Shown here in pieces: positions 35,487 to 46,438 of a stretch of 64,000 bases of DNA. Under the pieces are notes generated by a model. The model had not been told where the DNA came from. It saw only the letters and a list, made by a program, of their open reading frames with translations, and made no database searches. The stretch comes from Apoda limacodes (lineage: Eukaryota; Arthropoda; Insecta; Lepidoptera; Limacodidae), in assembly GCA_946406115.1 (NCBI GenBank), contig OX291547.1, forward strand, positions 5,709,001 to 5,773,000, in the 5' to 3' direction. The position numbers were made by a program, and so were the translations under genes. The first letter of the stretch is position 1. Each line of letters opens with the position of its first letter.

Positions 35487-35600
35487 TTTGACGCTGGCTA
35501 TGTGCCAAGCTGGGGCGACAGACAACCCTGTCCTCGATATACGACTATCTGGCGGATAATGCGTTGTTGCTTACTTAAGGACAGGTTAAGTTACACGACA
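35487..35600 (+). repeat. Interspersed repeat (pair with 45991)
   Basis: 'gctggctatgtgccaagctggg', 'gacagac' and 'ctatctggcgga' correspond in order to 45991-46060. Family not recognised. Confidence 0.6.
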
Positions 35601-35736
35601 ATAAAATTGTTGTAAAAATGCCGCGGGTGGCTAGAATTAATATCATGCATTACATTTTGGACAATACTATTTACCTTTCTACAACTATTCTCTACAGGAC
35701 ATTCTGCCATCTTCTCTACTACTCTAATGAGATTCT

Positions 35737-36074
35737 TTAATTTAAATATATACAACGGCACTTTGCTGCCTGTGAAAAAAGTCTATACAAGTATGGTTCT
35801 ACACCTTCCTGTGGATGCTGTGCCATTTCGTAGAATATTTGCATCGGATCCTTAGGTTCTACTTTAGACCTAATGCATTTTACAATCTCTTCATACGTTG
35901 TGCTTTCTTCTATTTTTTTATGCACTGAGAGATAATTGCGCCAGCCTGCCGACCCTTTGTTGCTTTGTCGGAACCCATTACTACAATGTGCACCTCAAGT
36001 TCATTGAGGGCTCTCAATACCTCCGATCCATCACCTGACATTCTCCTAGATAGCTCTTGGATATTTAGAGACAT
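35737..36074 (-). pseudogene. Gag-like fragment of an LTR retroelement
   Basis: Two minus-strand open frames overlap: 36074-35910 (54 residues) and 35925-35737 (62 residues, with EEIVKCIRSKVEPKDPMQI and a Gag-like helical stretch ending SQAAKCRC). A frameshift near 35915 joins them. Length, charge pattern and helical spacing are like the capsid region of Ty3-type Gag proteins, but no zinc knuckle is visible. Assignment is by general resemblance only; the retropepsin fragment nearby supports a retroelement origin, although it lies on the other strand. Confidence 0.4.
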
Positions 36075-36279
36075 TATTTCTAATTAAATTTTACCTTTAT
36101 CTATCCCTTTATCACCTGTTTTAGCAGACAACGGCGTACTCCACCATATGCAGCGTGCGGGGGCGTAAAGAAGCTGCTTCTACCTATTTCTTATTAGGTA
36201 TCGGGAATCTCTGCTACTAATAAATATACGGTATTGGGAGATCTTTTCTATATAATGCTCCTTTTAAATTGCCACAAGA

Positions 36280-36900
36280 ATTAACATCATTTAGGCACAA
36301 CTTCTACCTAGGAGAATTAGTATACACATAACTTAGCTGATGTACTTCTTCTTCTATTCTTAGGTCATCCTTCCATGACCCACGGGTCGTCTTTCCATTA
36401 CAATTAGTAACTTCTACATTTAGTCGCAATGGTGCGTTATAAATATTGGATACAGGAGTATCTATTCCCAAGTCTACTGGCAATGTTAAGCCATTCTAAA
36501 TATTCCTGGGCTCCCTGGTAGAGACAGGAATCGACCCTCCAAATTTATATAGACTTGTCCGATCTATATTTTTCACTGGAATGTCAATCAATATAAAAAT
36601 AATGACAAACTCGAAATTCCGATTGTTTTTATTTAAAAACACACTGACACCATCTATTATATTTTCATAAAAACACTACGAAGTATTTGCTGCGTAAAAG
36701 CGTTCGCCAGCATATTTACTTCCTTTACACTTAACAAGAGGTCGTAACCTAGCAATTTTCTCAGAGAGCGCGCCGAACAGAACGTCTAATACCTTTTCCA
36801 TTACAACCAATGACATTCTTTCATGCCTATAACTTTTGCGCAAGTGGTAGCAATAAATTAACATAGTTTTATCGCAATCGGATAAACAATATGGTAGCAC
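36280..36900 (-). other. Coding-like minus-strand remnant, unrecognised
   Basis: Minus-strand frames at 36900-36676 (74 residues, beginning MLPYCLSDCDKTMLIYCYHL) and about 36590-36290 (LTLPVDLGIDTP and LRLNVEVTNCNGKTTRGSW, stop-interrupted) have more protein-like composition than their surroundings. They lie upstream of the Gag-like fragment on the same strand. I do not recognise the family; an LTR retroelement is the likeliest source given the neighbours. Confidence 0.3.
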
Positions 36901-37058
36901 ATTAAATACTTATTAAATTAAAAAATTAATGATTATAATTCATTTATACTTCGTTAATGCTCAAAATATAGTATTTTTGGGTGAAAGTCATTTCGCTTAT
37001 CAGAATACTGACGTTCCAGCTATACGACAAAATCATACCAGAATAAGGCGCGCGGCGC

Positions 37059-37550
37059 GGGGAAAGGGGGTCTCGCGCCCGCGTCGTGTTCTCCCTATCG
37101 AACACGACGCTATATTTTAGCAAAAATGTAAAACGCGCGCGGGGAAAGGGGGTCTCGCGCCCGCGTCGTGTTCTCCCTATCGAACACGACGCAACATTTT
37201 AGCAAAAATGTAAAACGCGCACGGGGAAAGGGGGTCTCGCGCCCGCGTCGTGTTCTCCCTATCGAACACGACGCAATATTTTAGCAAAAATGTAAAACGC
37301 GCGCGGGGAAAGGGGGTCTCGCGCCCGCGTCGTGTTCTCCCTATCGAACACGACGCAACATTTTAGCAAAAATGTAAAACGCGCACGGGGAAAGGGGGTC
37401 TCGCGCCCGCGTCGTGTTCTCCCTATCGAACACGACGCAACATTTTAGCAAAAATGTAAAACGCGCACGGGGAAAGGGGGTCTCGCGCCCGCGTCGTGTT
37501 CTCCCTATCGAACACGACGCAACATTTTAGCAAAAATGTAAAACGCGCGC
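37059..37550 (+). repeat. Six-unit 82-bp GC-rich tandem array
   Basis: The word 'ggggaaagggggtctcgcgc' recurs at 37059, 37141, 37223, 37305, 37387 and 37469, exactly 82 bp apart; a seventh unit starts at 37551 and breaks after three bases. Units differ at only a few sites (for example 'gcgcgc' versus 'gcgcac', 'caacat' versus 'caatat'). Each contains an 11-bp perfect hairpin, GCGTCGTGTTC, loop of 8, then its complement, followed by an AT-rich half. The array lies between oppositely oriented retroelement fragments. Confidence 0.97.
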
Positions 37551-37639
37551 GGGCGCCGCTTAATAAATTACTACCAACGAAACAATTTCAGTAAGTCAAA
37601 ATTTTATAACAGTAGAAAGTCTGTAAAGAGGGAGCATGG

Positions 37640-38090
37640 GCAGATGTGGTCAGGTCAAGTACAGAACCAGCAGGGGGCTTAGACAACAACGATATTGAGA
37701 ATAGAGAATGTTTTGTTAATTTTAATACTATTAGGAATGCACCTAATGTCGTAAAGATTCCGTTACTTTACGTGGAAATAGGATGTCATGTATCATGGAT
37801 ACAGGATCAGAGATATCTATTTTGCTATAAAGTATTTTCCACAAATTATTCGCAGAGGAAGATGTACGTTAAGAAGAAGGAGTGCGAATGACTTCGGCTA
37901 ACGGTACACTGAGCCAAGGATATCGATTGCATAGCATCGATATAAAAATTGCAGAAAAAGTCTTTGAAGTAGACTTTATTATTCTTAAAGGTTGCAAATT
38001 TCCAATTTTAGGTCTTGACTTTTTGCATAAGTATAATTGTCATATTGATTTAATGAAGCAAAACGTATATATATCAGCGATAAGGTAATA
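37640..38090 (+). pseudogene. Retropepsin fragment of an LTR retroelement
   Basis: In a frame starting near 37786 the catalytic motif MDTGSEISIL of a retroviral-type aspartic protease is visible. Its upstream beta strand (VKIPLLYVEI) is read in another frame. Downstream, the open frame 37882-38088 carries FPILGLDFLHKYN, the C-terminal 'ILG.DFL' signature. Thus three pieces of one protease are separated by frameshifts, so it is inactive. No RT or integrase follows; the next frame (38121-38354) is lysine-rich and unrecognised. Most likely a Ty3-type retrotransposon. Confidence 0.7.
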
Positions 38091-38120
38091 GTATCGTTTC
38101 CTCAATTAAAGCCATATGTC

Positions 38121-38354
38121 ATGGAACTAAAGTCGGAGAATGTTAACAATGTATTTGCTACAAATGTAGTGAAAGACAATGTAGATGGTGTAGGAATGGT
38201 AAAAGATAGGGAGATGATTAGCCTTTCAAAAGATTTTTATAGGGCCGAACAAGGAGAGTTGTACTCTAGGGTTAAGCAATCCTGCGCGCAAGCATCGAGC
38301 AGAAAGATAAGACAAAGGTCGCGAGGTAAACGGGCCAAATCTATCAAATTGTAA
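38121..38354 (+). other. Open frame downstream of protease, unrecognised
   Basis: A 77-residue frame rich in Lys, Arg and Ser (ends RQRSRGKRAKSIKL). It may be the decayed protease-RT linker of the same element; no motif supports that. Confidence 0.25.
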
Positions 38355-38468
38355 CTATAAATGTAACATTGGCGGTCAATAGATAATTAATAATACCAAA
38401 ATAATCTATAAAGGTTGTAATTCGTAAACAATATTCGTAGTAAGTATTTTTTGAAATGGCTAAAACAC

Positions 38469-39223
38469 CCAAATGTCGGCCCCTTAACATGAAACGCAAC
38501 TTTCAGTCCTAACCATACCTGAACCTTGAAGTTATCCACCGTTGAATTTGCATTGTCGGGCTATTTGACATTTACACTTTATGTTATTGAGTATATATAG
38601 TGATTATAAACATCTCAAATTACGTGACAAAGAATAATAAGCATTTAAAGATTTGTACCGCAAATTTCCCTAATATCGGCCATCCTTTACCTAACTACGG
38701 CCTTCTTCTATCCTAATTTCGAATCGTAAAAAGGGCAATATATCAATAGAAATTATTTATTTGTGTTGAAACTTTACCATGCATAACTTCAACTTTTTAT
38801 AATACCTTTTAAAATAGAAATCGTATTAGGTTATATATGTATTCTTGTTTTTCTTATTATTTGAAAATTGACCAATAATAAATAAAATAAAATAAATAAT
38901 TGAAATTTCCAACGGTAGCTAGTTTTAATGTGATAAACAGCATTGTGTTTTATAAACACACTGTTCTACACAGTTACATGAATAGACTTATTTAGTATTT
39001 TAACATACTGTATTTTTGTTAGAGCAGCCTAATTTCGGCCGTGATTTTTATAGTCTATTAAAAAGTATAACTAACATTTTGAAGCGGCCGAACTGACACG
39101 GCCGACATTTGACTACTCTTACAACCTAAGCTCGGCCACATTTACTTGTTCTGATGAAATAAAGGATGTTCAAAATACTAAATAAGTCTATCCATGTAAC
39201 TGTGTGGAACAGTGTGTCCATAA
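38469..39223. mobile_element. Foldback-like element with clustered CGGCC motifs
   Basis: A 12-mer 'caaatgtcggcc' at 38470-38481 is repeated in inverted form at 39100-39111. Within and just beyond, the pattern CCTAANNNCGGCC occurs at 38669, 38690, 39028 and 39125, with a CCAAA variant at 38469, all in plus orientation, in otherwise AT-rich DNA. At the right side 38950-39001 and 39172-39223 are 52-bp inverted repeats with four mismatches. No transposase frame is present. A non-autonomous DNA transposon is the best guess. Confidence 0.5.
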
Positions 39224-39469
39224 TTATTTGCTAAAATACACATTTATTTTTTAATAATAATATAGAAATTTTAATAATTTTATTATATTTTATTTATCGT
39301 CAAATTCAGTTTTTACATAAAAATCATAAGGAAATACTTATATAACCTAATATAATTTCTATTTTAATACAACTTTCAATTTTAAATAACAATGACTAAT
39401 GCCTTCTTTTGTTTACGATTTAGAACATTCTTTACTGGCTGATATTAGAGCAAAAGGTTGTATTATGGA

Positions 39470-39545
39470 AATGTTACAAGCGTCCATAGGCTATGCTGAC
39501 CGCTTACCATCAGGCGGACCGTCGGCTTGTTTGCCGATCTTTAAT
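39470..39545 (+). mobile_element. LINE tail, plus strand
   Basis: 'caagcgtccataggctatg', 'accgcttaccatcaggcgga' and 'ggcttgtttgcc' are the 3' end of the LINE family of 46720-47745. Confidence 0.8.
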
Positions 39546-39757
39546 ATATAATATTTAATTTATTTTTCAATATTTAAAAAAAAAAAATACCTACTGTTCT
39601 ATTATTTTTACTTAGGATAGGAATAATTGGAAATCTCTTTCTAGACTAGACTTTCAATCTAAGTGACACATTGTTCACAGTAGATGTAGGTACAATTATT
39701 TTGAAAAATAGGTATCATACGGCAATTTTTTAAATAGGTATGTATTCATTATAAAAA

Positions 39758-40106
39758 TCCATACTAATATCATAAAAGCGAAAGTAAATCTGTCTGTTTG
39801 TACCTCTTCACGCTTAAACATCTCTACTGATTAAGATGAAATTTAGCATGGAGATAGTTTGACTCCCGAGAGGACAAACGTCAAGTGTGAGTCGGTTTTT
39901 TATAATTAAGGAGTTTCCTTTGAAATCTTACATCTATAACCGAATTCAGGGTGGAAGGAACTGCGGTCAAATTTGGCATGGAGATAGTTTGAGTCCCGAA
40001 GAAGTACATAAGCTACTTGAAAACGTCAAGTGTTAGTCGGTTTTTTTTTTCTATAAGTGAGGAGTTGTCGTTGAAGTTCTACACCGATAACGCGGGCAAA
40101 AGCTGG
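39758..40106 (+). mobile_element. Helitron-like element, 349 bp
   Basis: Starts TCCATACTAATATCATAAAAG after an A and ends 'gcgggcaaaagctgg' before a T (CTGG in place of CTAG). An internal stretch is partly duplicated ('ggcatggagatagtttgagtcc' occurs twice in related form near 39847 and 39977). Non-coding. Confidence 0.75.
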
Positions 40107-40242
40107 TATTATATAAGTGTAACTTACTCATGATCCTGTCTGATCGAGGGTCAATAATTGCAAATCAAATGGTTACACTTTTAATTTTATTACCTACTAT
40201 TATTTAGTAGTATTCTCTAGGCAGTGCTCTTTATAGGTATTA

Positions 40243-41130
40243 CTAGCTGACCCGGTGAACCGTGTTCCTTTTTAAACAACTGCCGCACCAACCTATTGTG
40301 ACAGGGTTGTACCTACTAATTCAGAAACCTTCCCCGACATGTGCATAACAACTTACCAAAATTTCATTAAAATCAGTTTATCGCACTTGACCGTTTTTCT
40401 TTTTTAAAAACCTTGCCATAACACTATCAAACACAACAAAAAAATTACCCGAATTGGTCCAGCCGTCTTCGAGTTTTCCTTAGTGCGCGAGTCCGACTCG
40501 AACCTTGACCCTGGCCGCCTCGCACTTGACCCTTTTTTCTTTCTCAGAAACCTTCCCCGGCGTGTGCAAAAAAACTTACCAAAATTCCATTAAAAACGTT
40601 TTCCCCTTTTTGCGCGAGCCTGATTCGCACTTGATCCTGTCAGACTCCCACTTGCCCTTTTTTTTCTTTCTCGGAAACCTTCCCCGGCGTGTGCATAACA
40701 ACTTACCAAAATTTCATTAAAATCGGTTAACTCTTAGTGCGCGAGTACGACTCGCACTTGACGGTTTTTTTTCTTTCATAAAAACTTTGCCATAGCGCTA
40801 TCAAACACAACAAAAAAAATATCCGAATTGGTCCAGCCGTCTTCGAGTTTTCCTTAGTGCACGAGTCCGACTCGCACTTGACCGTTTTTTTTCCATAAAA
40901 ACCTTGCCCTAACACTAACAAACACATAAAAAAATACCCGAATTGGTCTAGCCGTCTTCGAGTTTTCCGTAGTGCGCGAGTCCATCTCGCACTTGCCCGT
41001 TTTTTTTTTCATAAAAACCTTGCTCTAACACTAATAAACACAACAAAAAAAAAATTACACGAATTGGTCCAGCCGTCTTCGAGTTTCGCGCTTAGCAACA
41101 AATTTTGCGATTCATTTTTATTAATATAGA
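40243..41130 (-). mobile_element. Complete Helitron-like element with internal tandem units, 888 bp
   Basis: On the minus strand it begins TCTATATTAATAAAAATGAA after an A (41130) and ends '...gggtcagctag' at 40243 before a T. The interior is built of about seven units of 115-130 bp in two types: type I marked by 'ccttccccgg' (40328, 40551, 40678) and type II marked by 'agccgtcttc' (40461, 40835, 40950, 41071). Units are separated by the near-palindrome 'gcgagtccgactcgc'. No protein is encoded. Confidence 0.85.
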
Positions 41131-41753
41131 TTACGCTAAATACCTACCTAGTTAAAGGTCAAAAAGATCTAATCAACTTGCTGCGCAACGAAACATGCAA
41201 CAGTGATATTTTCGTAATTGTTTCCTTAGGTACCTACCTACTTACGTGCAACGCAATACAAGTGAAGATTCGCTCACGGACGGCCCGCGACTGATTTTGG
41301 CTGCTACCTCGCCTCGCCTCCTCCGTCTCAAGCCTCCCGTGTTTGTCAAGCGAGCCAGCATCATGATAGAATTCGATTTTTGCAAATTTGACTAATGACT
41401 TTTGTGTTTAGAATTATTGTGTTTATTCATTTAATTTAGTAAGAATGACAGTAAGGTTTTTTTTATTTAGAAAATTTATTATATTATCTAGGTCTGTGGT
41501 GGTTAAAACTTTCGGAAACGTTTTTGTTATAGTGTATAATAAGCACGAAGTTGCAGCTGTTTTGACCATAAATTACAAGTTTTTGCACTCTAATAATTTT
41601 AGAACTACACAATTTAACGTAAAACTGAAACACCACAGACCTAGATATTAGTTGTCTGGTCTTGTTAAAACAAAAACCATTGAGTTTGAGGGATTAATAT
41701 TCATCAGAGGAGAAAAATCCTGTTGTATGGAGCGCGCTGCGAATCCGATTTAG
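41131..41753. other. No gene recognised
   Basis: A 68-residue open frame at 41445-41651 has no recognised motif. Nothing else supported. Confidence 0.5.
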
Positions 41754-41910
41754 TTGACTGAGTGGCGCAGTGATAGAGCGTACTCGTATGCTGCAGGTCC
41801 CGCCCGCCCGTGTTTGATTCCCGACCGACCACCTTTTGTAACGTTTCTGGGGCGAAATAAAATGCGGATGTTACGAGCATTCGTTTATCGTGATTTTATA
41901 TTCATTATTT
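41754..41910 (+). repeat. tRNA-derived SINE
   Basis: A box 'tggcgcagtgatagag' at about 41763 and B box 'gtttgattccc' at 41812 are spaced as in a tRNA, over a sequence that cannot fold as a normal cloverleaf ('cccgcccgcccg' in place of the variable region). Hence a SINE head, not a tRNA gene. The body runs to just before the Helitron at 41917. Confidence 0.7.
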
Positions 41911-41916
41911 TAATTA

Positions 41917-42468
41917 TCTATACATATTAAATGTTTTGTCCTGAATGACTGACTGACGGATCAACGCACAGCTTAAACCTTCTCCGATAAGAAAGGATTT
42001 TCCGAAAGGGGTCGAGTACGAGTTGGACTCGCGCAATAAGAGTAAACCGATTGTAATTAAATTTTGATAAGTTGTGCACACTCCGGAAGAGGTTTCTGTA
42101 AAAGAAAAACCTGGTTAAGTGCGAGTCAGACTGGCATACTAAGGGTAAACCGATTTTAATGAAATTTTGGTAAGTTGTTATGCACATGCCCAGAAAGGTT
42201 TCTTAATTAGTACAACCCTTTCACAATGGGTTGGTGCGGCAGTTGCTTAAAAAAATCGGCCTAGTGCGAGTCGGACTCCATTATCTATAAAAACGGCAAA
42301 AAAATCACGTTTGTTGTACAAGAGCCCCCCTTAAATATTTATTTTATACTGTTTTTTAGTATTTGCTGTTATAACGGCAACATAAATACATCTTATTAAT
42401 AGGGTTCCGCTAATTACCCTTTGGGTACGGAACCCTCAAAAAGACACAACATTCGCCGGGTCAGCTAG
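41917..42468 (+). mobile_element. Complete Helitron-like element, 552 bp
   Basis: Starts TCTATACATATTAAATG after an A and ends 'cgccgggtcagctag' before a T. It contains the type I units of the element at 40243, two 'gcgag-gactcgc'-type boxes, and the paired 'gggttccgctaattaccc' / 'gggtacggaaccc' block that also makes up 30-455. Non-coding. Confidence 0.85.
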
Positions 42469-42839
42469 TTAATATATCCATACTCGTATAATTGAAGGTT
42501 ATTGTCACAACTACCTGGTCAATTAGGTAGTCTTTAAATCAGTAGTATCTCGTTAGCTTAATTGCACAATTTAATTACTGTTAATTATAACGTTAAGCCA
42601 CTCGTGTCTACACAGTACTATTAAACTGTTACACAATCCGAATAGCAGGTAAACGTTAAATTACATGTGTGACAAATAGTCAACTATTTAAATATAGTTC
42701 AAATGACATAAGCGAAGTTATTAATATTAAAATCTAGCCTACAGACTAATAAGTAACTTTGATTAAACCTTAATAACTGTTATACAATACTATGTCATGT
42801 GGAAATTTGTCCAAAGACCTATTTTAGTTTCTGTTAAGG
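42469..42839. other. No gene recognised
   Basis: AT-rich; nothing supported. Confidence 0.5.
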
Positions 42840-43075
42840 GGGAGACACTTTCTTTTTATGTTCTTTTTTGACGTGACAACGTCTTATAAATTGGTTTGCC
42901 GGGTGACACTTCAAGAAACTGCGTTACGCTCCGCTCACGTTATGCGCTCACAATGAGAGCGAGTGAGAGGCACGCGGCATGGTTAGCCCGCCTAAGAGCG
43001 AGAGAGACAGACATAAAAAGTGAAAGGCACAAGTTGTCACGATTCCGGACGGTTGTCCGACACAATGTTTTTTAT
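42840..43075 (+). repeat. GC-rich interspersed repeat, tentative
   Basis: Abrupt change to GC-rich sequence with 'gacgtgacaacgtc' and 'gagagcgagtgagaggcacg'. It resembles a widespread lepidopteran repeat by general impression only. The open frame across it (42896-43078) has no protein motif. Confidence 0.4.
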
Positions 43076-43567
43076 TAGTACAATTCCTTTCTTTTCTGTC
43101 ACTACACTACACCAAATTAAAAAGGCTTTGACTTTTTCATCTTCTTACTGTATTCATAATGTCCAGGAGATGTATTGTATCAACGTTCTAATTATAGTAA
43201 AGTTGCGTTGCTAAGCTTCCACACATATTTCAATTACTTTGCCTGCGAAGTCCATTTTAAAGTGTGCCTGTGGAGGTCCTCATTCCTGATGTACGTGGGT
43301 GCATCAAAAATATCTCTCAGTAAGAAAATAAAGGAAATGAACAGATACAACCAATTTGATTTGAAGCAAAAACACAAACACAAATCAGGTCCTCATTTTT
43401 GATATTTAACGGGAGCTTCTAGGAATCTGGGTTCAAGTTTGACTGAAACAAAAAACCTGATAAATATAAGCAAGCCATGCTATAAATAATACAGTTTCCA
43501 ATTCAAACGTGGAAAAGCATTATTTGAAGAAACGTAACGATCGCGCCCTCTATTATTCACAAAGCTT

Positions 43568-43668
43568 TCCCGGGTTTCTCACCTTTGACATTCATGCGTC
43601 CTTTCCCTGTATTCACTCAAATGTTTTCCGGTCAACGTCATTCTACATTTATTTGTAAGTAGAAGAGA
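43568..43668 (+). repeat. Interspersed repeat (pair with 30945)
   Basis: Shares 'cgggtttctcacct', 'actcaaatgttttccgg' and 'atttatttgt-agtagaag' in order with 30945-31062. Confidence 0.7.
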
Positions 43669-45469
43669 AACTCCTAGATTGGGTAGGTAGGTACGATACA
43701 ATGTTTTTTCGAAGAAGAATGTGATGTGGAAATGCAAATGAAGATACTAAATAATAATTGGAATAAATATCTTTTTACATACCTAACAAAAGTTAAATTT
43801 ATTTCATCATACCCGTGTATAATTAAGTAGGTATATTATGCAATTATACATTTAATTTTAAATGTTTTTTTAAACTTACTTGCTTCGTTGCATTTACTTC
43901 ATAAATTGTATTTTATTTAACGAGCTTTCACCCTTTTTATATAAAGATTCATATATATGAAATCATTAAAAATGTAAAAAAAAAAATTGAAATATTTCAC
44001 CCATGTTGACGCGTCATCAATCAATTCCTTGATTACAGTGCTTAAAAAGTTGGTTTCATTTTTAAATTACACGACAGTATGAGTTTTCATACTATATTAT
44101 TTAGCATCAAAAAATTTTATTCTAATTTTGCCTGTCGCTTAGTACAGCAATTCGATTGTCAACTTAATTTTAAAAAATAAAAACATAAATTGATCCGATT
44201 TAAAGTCGTTTACAATTCAGCGCATAGATTTAGATTTTGTATTTGAGTTTTTTGTCTTTGAATATTGGGTTTCACCTGTGTCATAAAACATTTTATAATT
44301 TATAAGAAAAAAATATATAGGTTCTATTACTACTCTTATTACGAATGAAAGAATCACAGTATAATGTGTTTTGCACAAATAAATAAAATTGGGCGGACTT
44401 ATTCCGAAATATCTACCTTCTACCAGGTTTAGATATATATATAATGTTTACCACAAAAGTATAAATCTTAATTACTTGTCTGTTTTTTATTTAATTTTAT
44501 TTCACCTATTTAAAAAACATATTAAAAAGAAATTTAGTTCGCTTCTCATTCTTGAATTTCTGTCAACAAAACCTGATATCTTTTATACAGACGCAATTTG
44601 GACTGTTACGTTTTTTAATATCAGCTCACAAAAAGAAGCATTTACCGAAATGGCCAAGCGGGTGCTCTTTAAGTATTTTCTCATTTTCCTTTTATTTTAT
44701 TGCTTTATTTATAAAGTCTTTTTTTACTTTTAGTAGCGTGAAGCAATTATGTGTGAAATAATTGGGTAATCACATGCTATACACGCTGACGAAAAACCGG
44801 ACAAGTGCGAATTTGATTTGCGCACCGAGAGAGCTGCGTACAAACTTGAAACAAAATTAAATTCGGATTGAAGAAAAAACTTAACTTAAATAATATTATA
44901 CGTCACAGTCAATTCTCCAACCACAAATGTAAGTTGGTCATCGCAAAAATGATTATTGGATTTTTTTTCTTTACTTGTGCTGTGAGACTGCCAAATTTCA
45001 AGAATGATCCTTGTAGGCAGGCAATTAGGGGAGACTGGGGATGGTACTTTCACTTCTGTATTCAAGGTTGTAAAACATAAACTATTTAAATTCTGAAAAA
45101 CCAAACGACTGTCTTAAAAGGTAATAATTTTTTTTTTAAAAAGTCGGCTTAGGTCAAGAGTCAACTAAGTTTAAGGCAAATAAAATTTAAAAACACTCTA
45201 AGGCAGGAAACTTAAGGGGATGGGACGGTGAATACTTACCTTTAATTTTTTTTTATAACGTCACACAGGTGACTATGTATATTTTATAATCCAAAATTCT
45301 GATTAAAATTAGTTTTATACCTAAGCTTAGAACTGCAACTGGTAACTGGTCCGACACGCACTGATCCTTACTAAATTAAAATGGGACTAATCTGTGGGTT
45401 ATTACTCCCCTATACGTGAAAATGTTTCCAAATCGGTTTAGGACGGAGTTTGGAGGTATCGGAGACATT
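43669..45469. other. No gene recognised
   Basis: Very AT-rich. Two overlapping hydrophobic open frames at 44389-44761 appear compositional. A decayed Helitron-type box ('caagtgcgaatttgatttgcg') lies at about 44802. Nothing else supported. Confidence 0.5.
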
Positions 45470-45727
45470 GAAAAAAAAACAGATTTTGCTCAAACTCTTT
45501 TCAGATCTAAGTCATGACGTGGGGTATCGATTAATATGGTCATGATACAATCCATTGGTTATTGAGATATCCAGGAGCAAAAAATAACTAACCTACATAC
45601 ATACACAATAAGACATTACTCTAAACAATGCCAAACGATTCTCCAGGTCTCAAAACGTAACGAAAACGCAAATTTTGCGATTTCAATTTTCGGACCAATT
45701 ATAATAACTTCCCTCAAAGGAAGTTAA
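45470..45727 (+). mobile_element. AC-microsatellite TIR repeat (copy 3), 5'-truncated
   Basis: The core 'tttcagatctaagtcatgac' at about 45500 and the right end 'ttataataacttccctcaaa-gaagttaac' match copies 1 and 2. The microsatellite is reduced to 'acatacatacacaa', and the left leader is missing. Confidence 0.75.
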
Positions 45728-45990
45728 CAATAAGTTGTTAACAAACGATGCAAACAAATGATGGAAGACAATGGAAGATCATTTGTTTGACGCGACAAGT
45801 CGCGACAATAGTGCTAACTTACCTCTTTATTAATTTAATTATTGTAAGCAAAGTCCTTTGTTAGTTATGGTGTTGCGACTTATTGGGCTAGTAAGAATTT
45901 ACAATGTTACAAAACAGTCTGCCTATTTTTTTAAATACAAAATTTTACACAGGCTAAAGGTTGTTATACCCTTTAAAAGAACCCATTTTA

Positions 45991-46110
45991 AAGCTGGCCG
46001 AGTGCCAAGCTGGGCGGCAGACGACTCTGCAGAGAACTTGAGGTTATTTGGCAGATGGAGTCACAAGTCCTCGCGATATCGGACAGAGACGACTTTGTTT
46101 CGTACTTAAA
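45991..46110 (+). repeat. Interspersed repeat (pair with 35487)
   Basis: 'gctggccgagtgccaagctggg', 'ggcagacgac' and 'ttatttggcaga' correspond to 35487-35560. Family not recognised. Confidence 0.6.
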
Positions 46111-46438
46111 ACGAATTAGAAAACGAGATAAGGAAGACGTAAGGTTTTTATATAGGTAGGTACTTATGTTGTTTTTGCGTTAACTTGAATAAAAATACAT
46201 AATTACTTCCACTTCAATATATATACAGTATAATTACGTCACGTACGGGTACATAAAGAAGATACAAATTCCATTGCTATTGCGAACTTCTTCGATAACA
46301 CTAGGATAATATATTTGGTGCATTGATAATGGACGAAAAATCACTTAAATATGCAAATGAATTCCATTAATGAAATCAAACATTTTACAAATTAAAAGTT
46401 TTCAAGGGATGTATGTTTATATTATGTGTACATTCATA

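Noticed and set aside
37059..37550. CRISPR-like array
   Set aside because: Units are contiguous and identical over the full 82 bp with no variable spacers, and the context is a eukaryotic genome.
41754..41832. Candidate tRNA gene
   Set aside because: A and B boxes are present, but the sequence between and after them cannot form a normal cloverleaf; it is a SINE head.
44389..44761. 114-residue hydrophobic open frame, possible receptor fragment
   Set aside because: Very AT-rich, overlaps a second open frame, no domain or splice site recognised.
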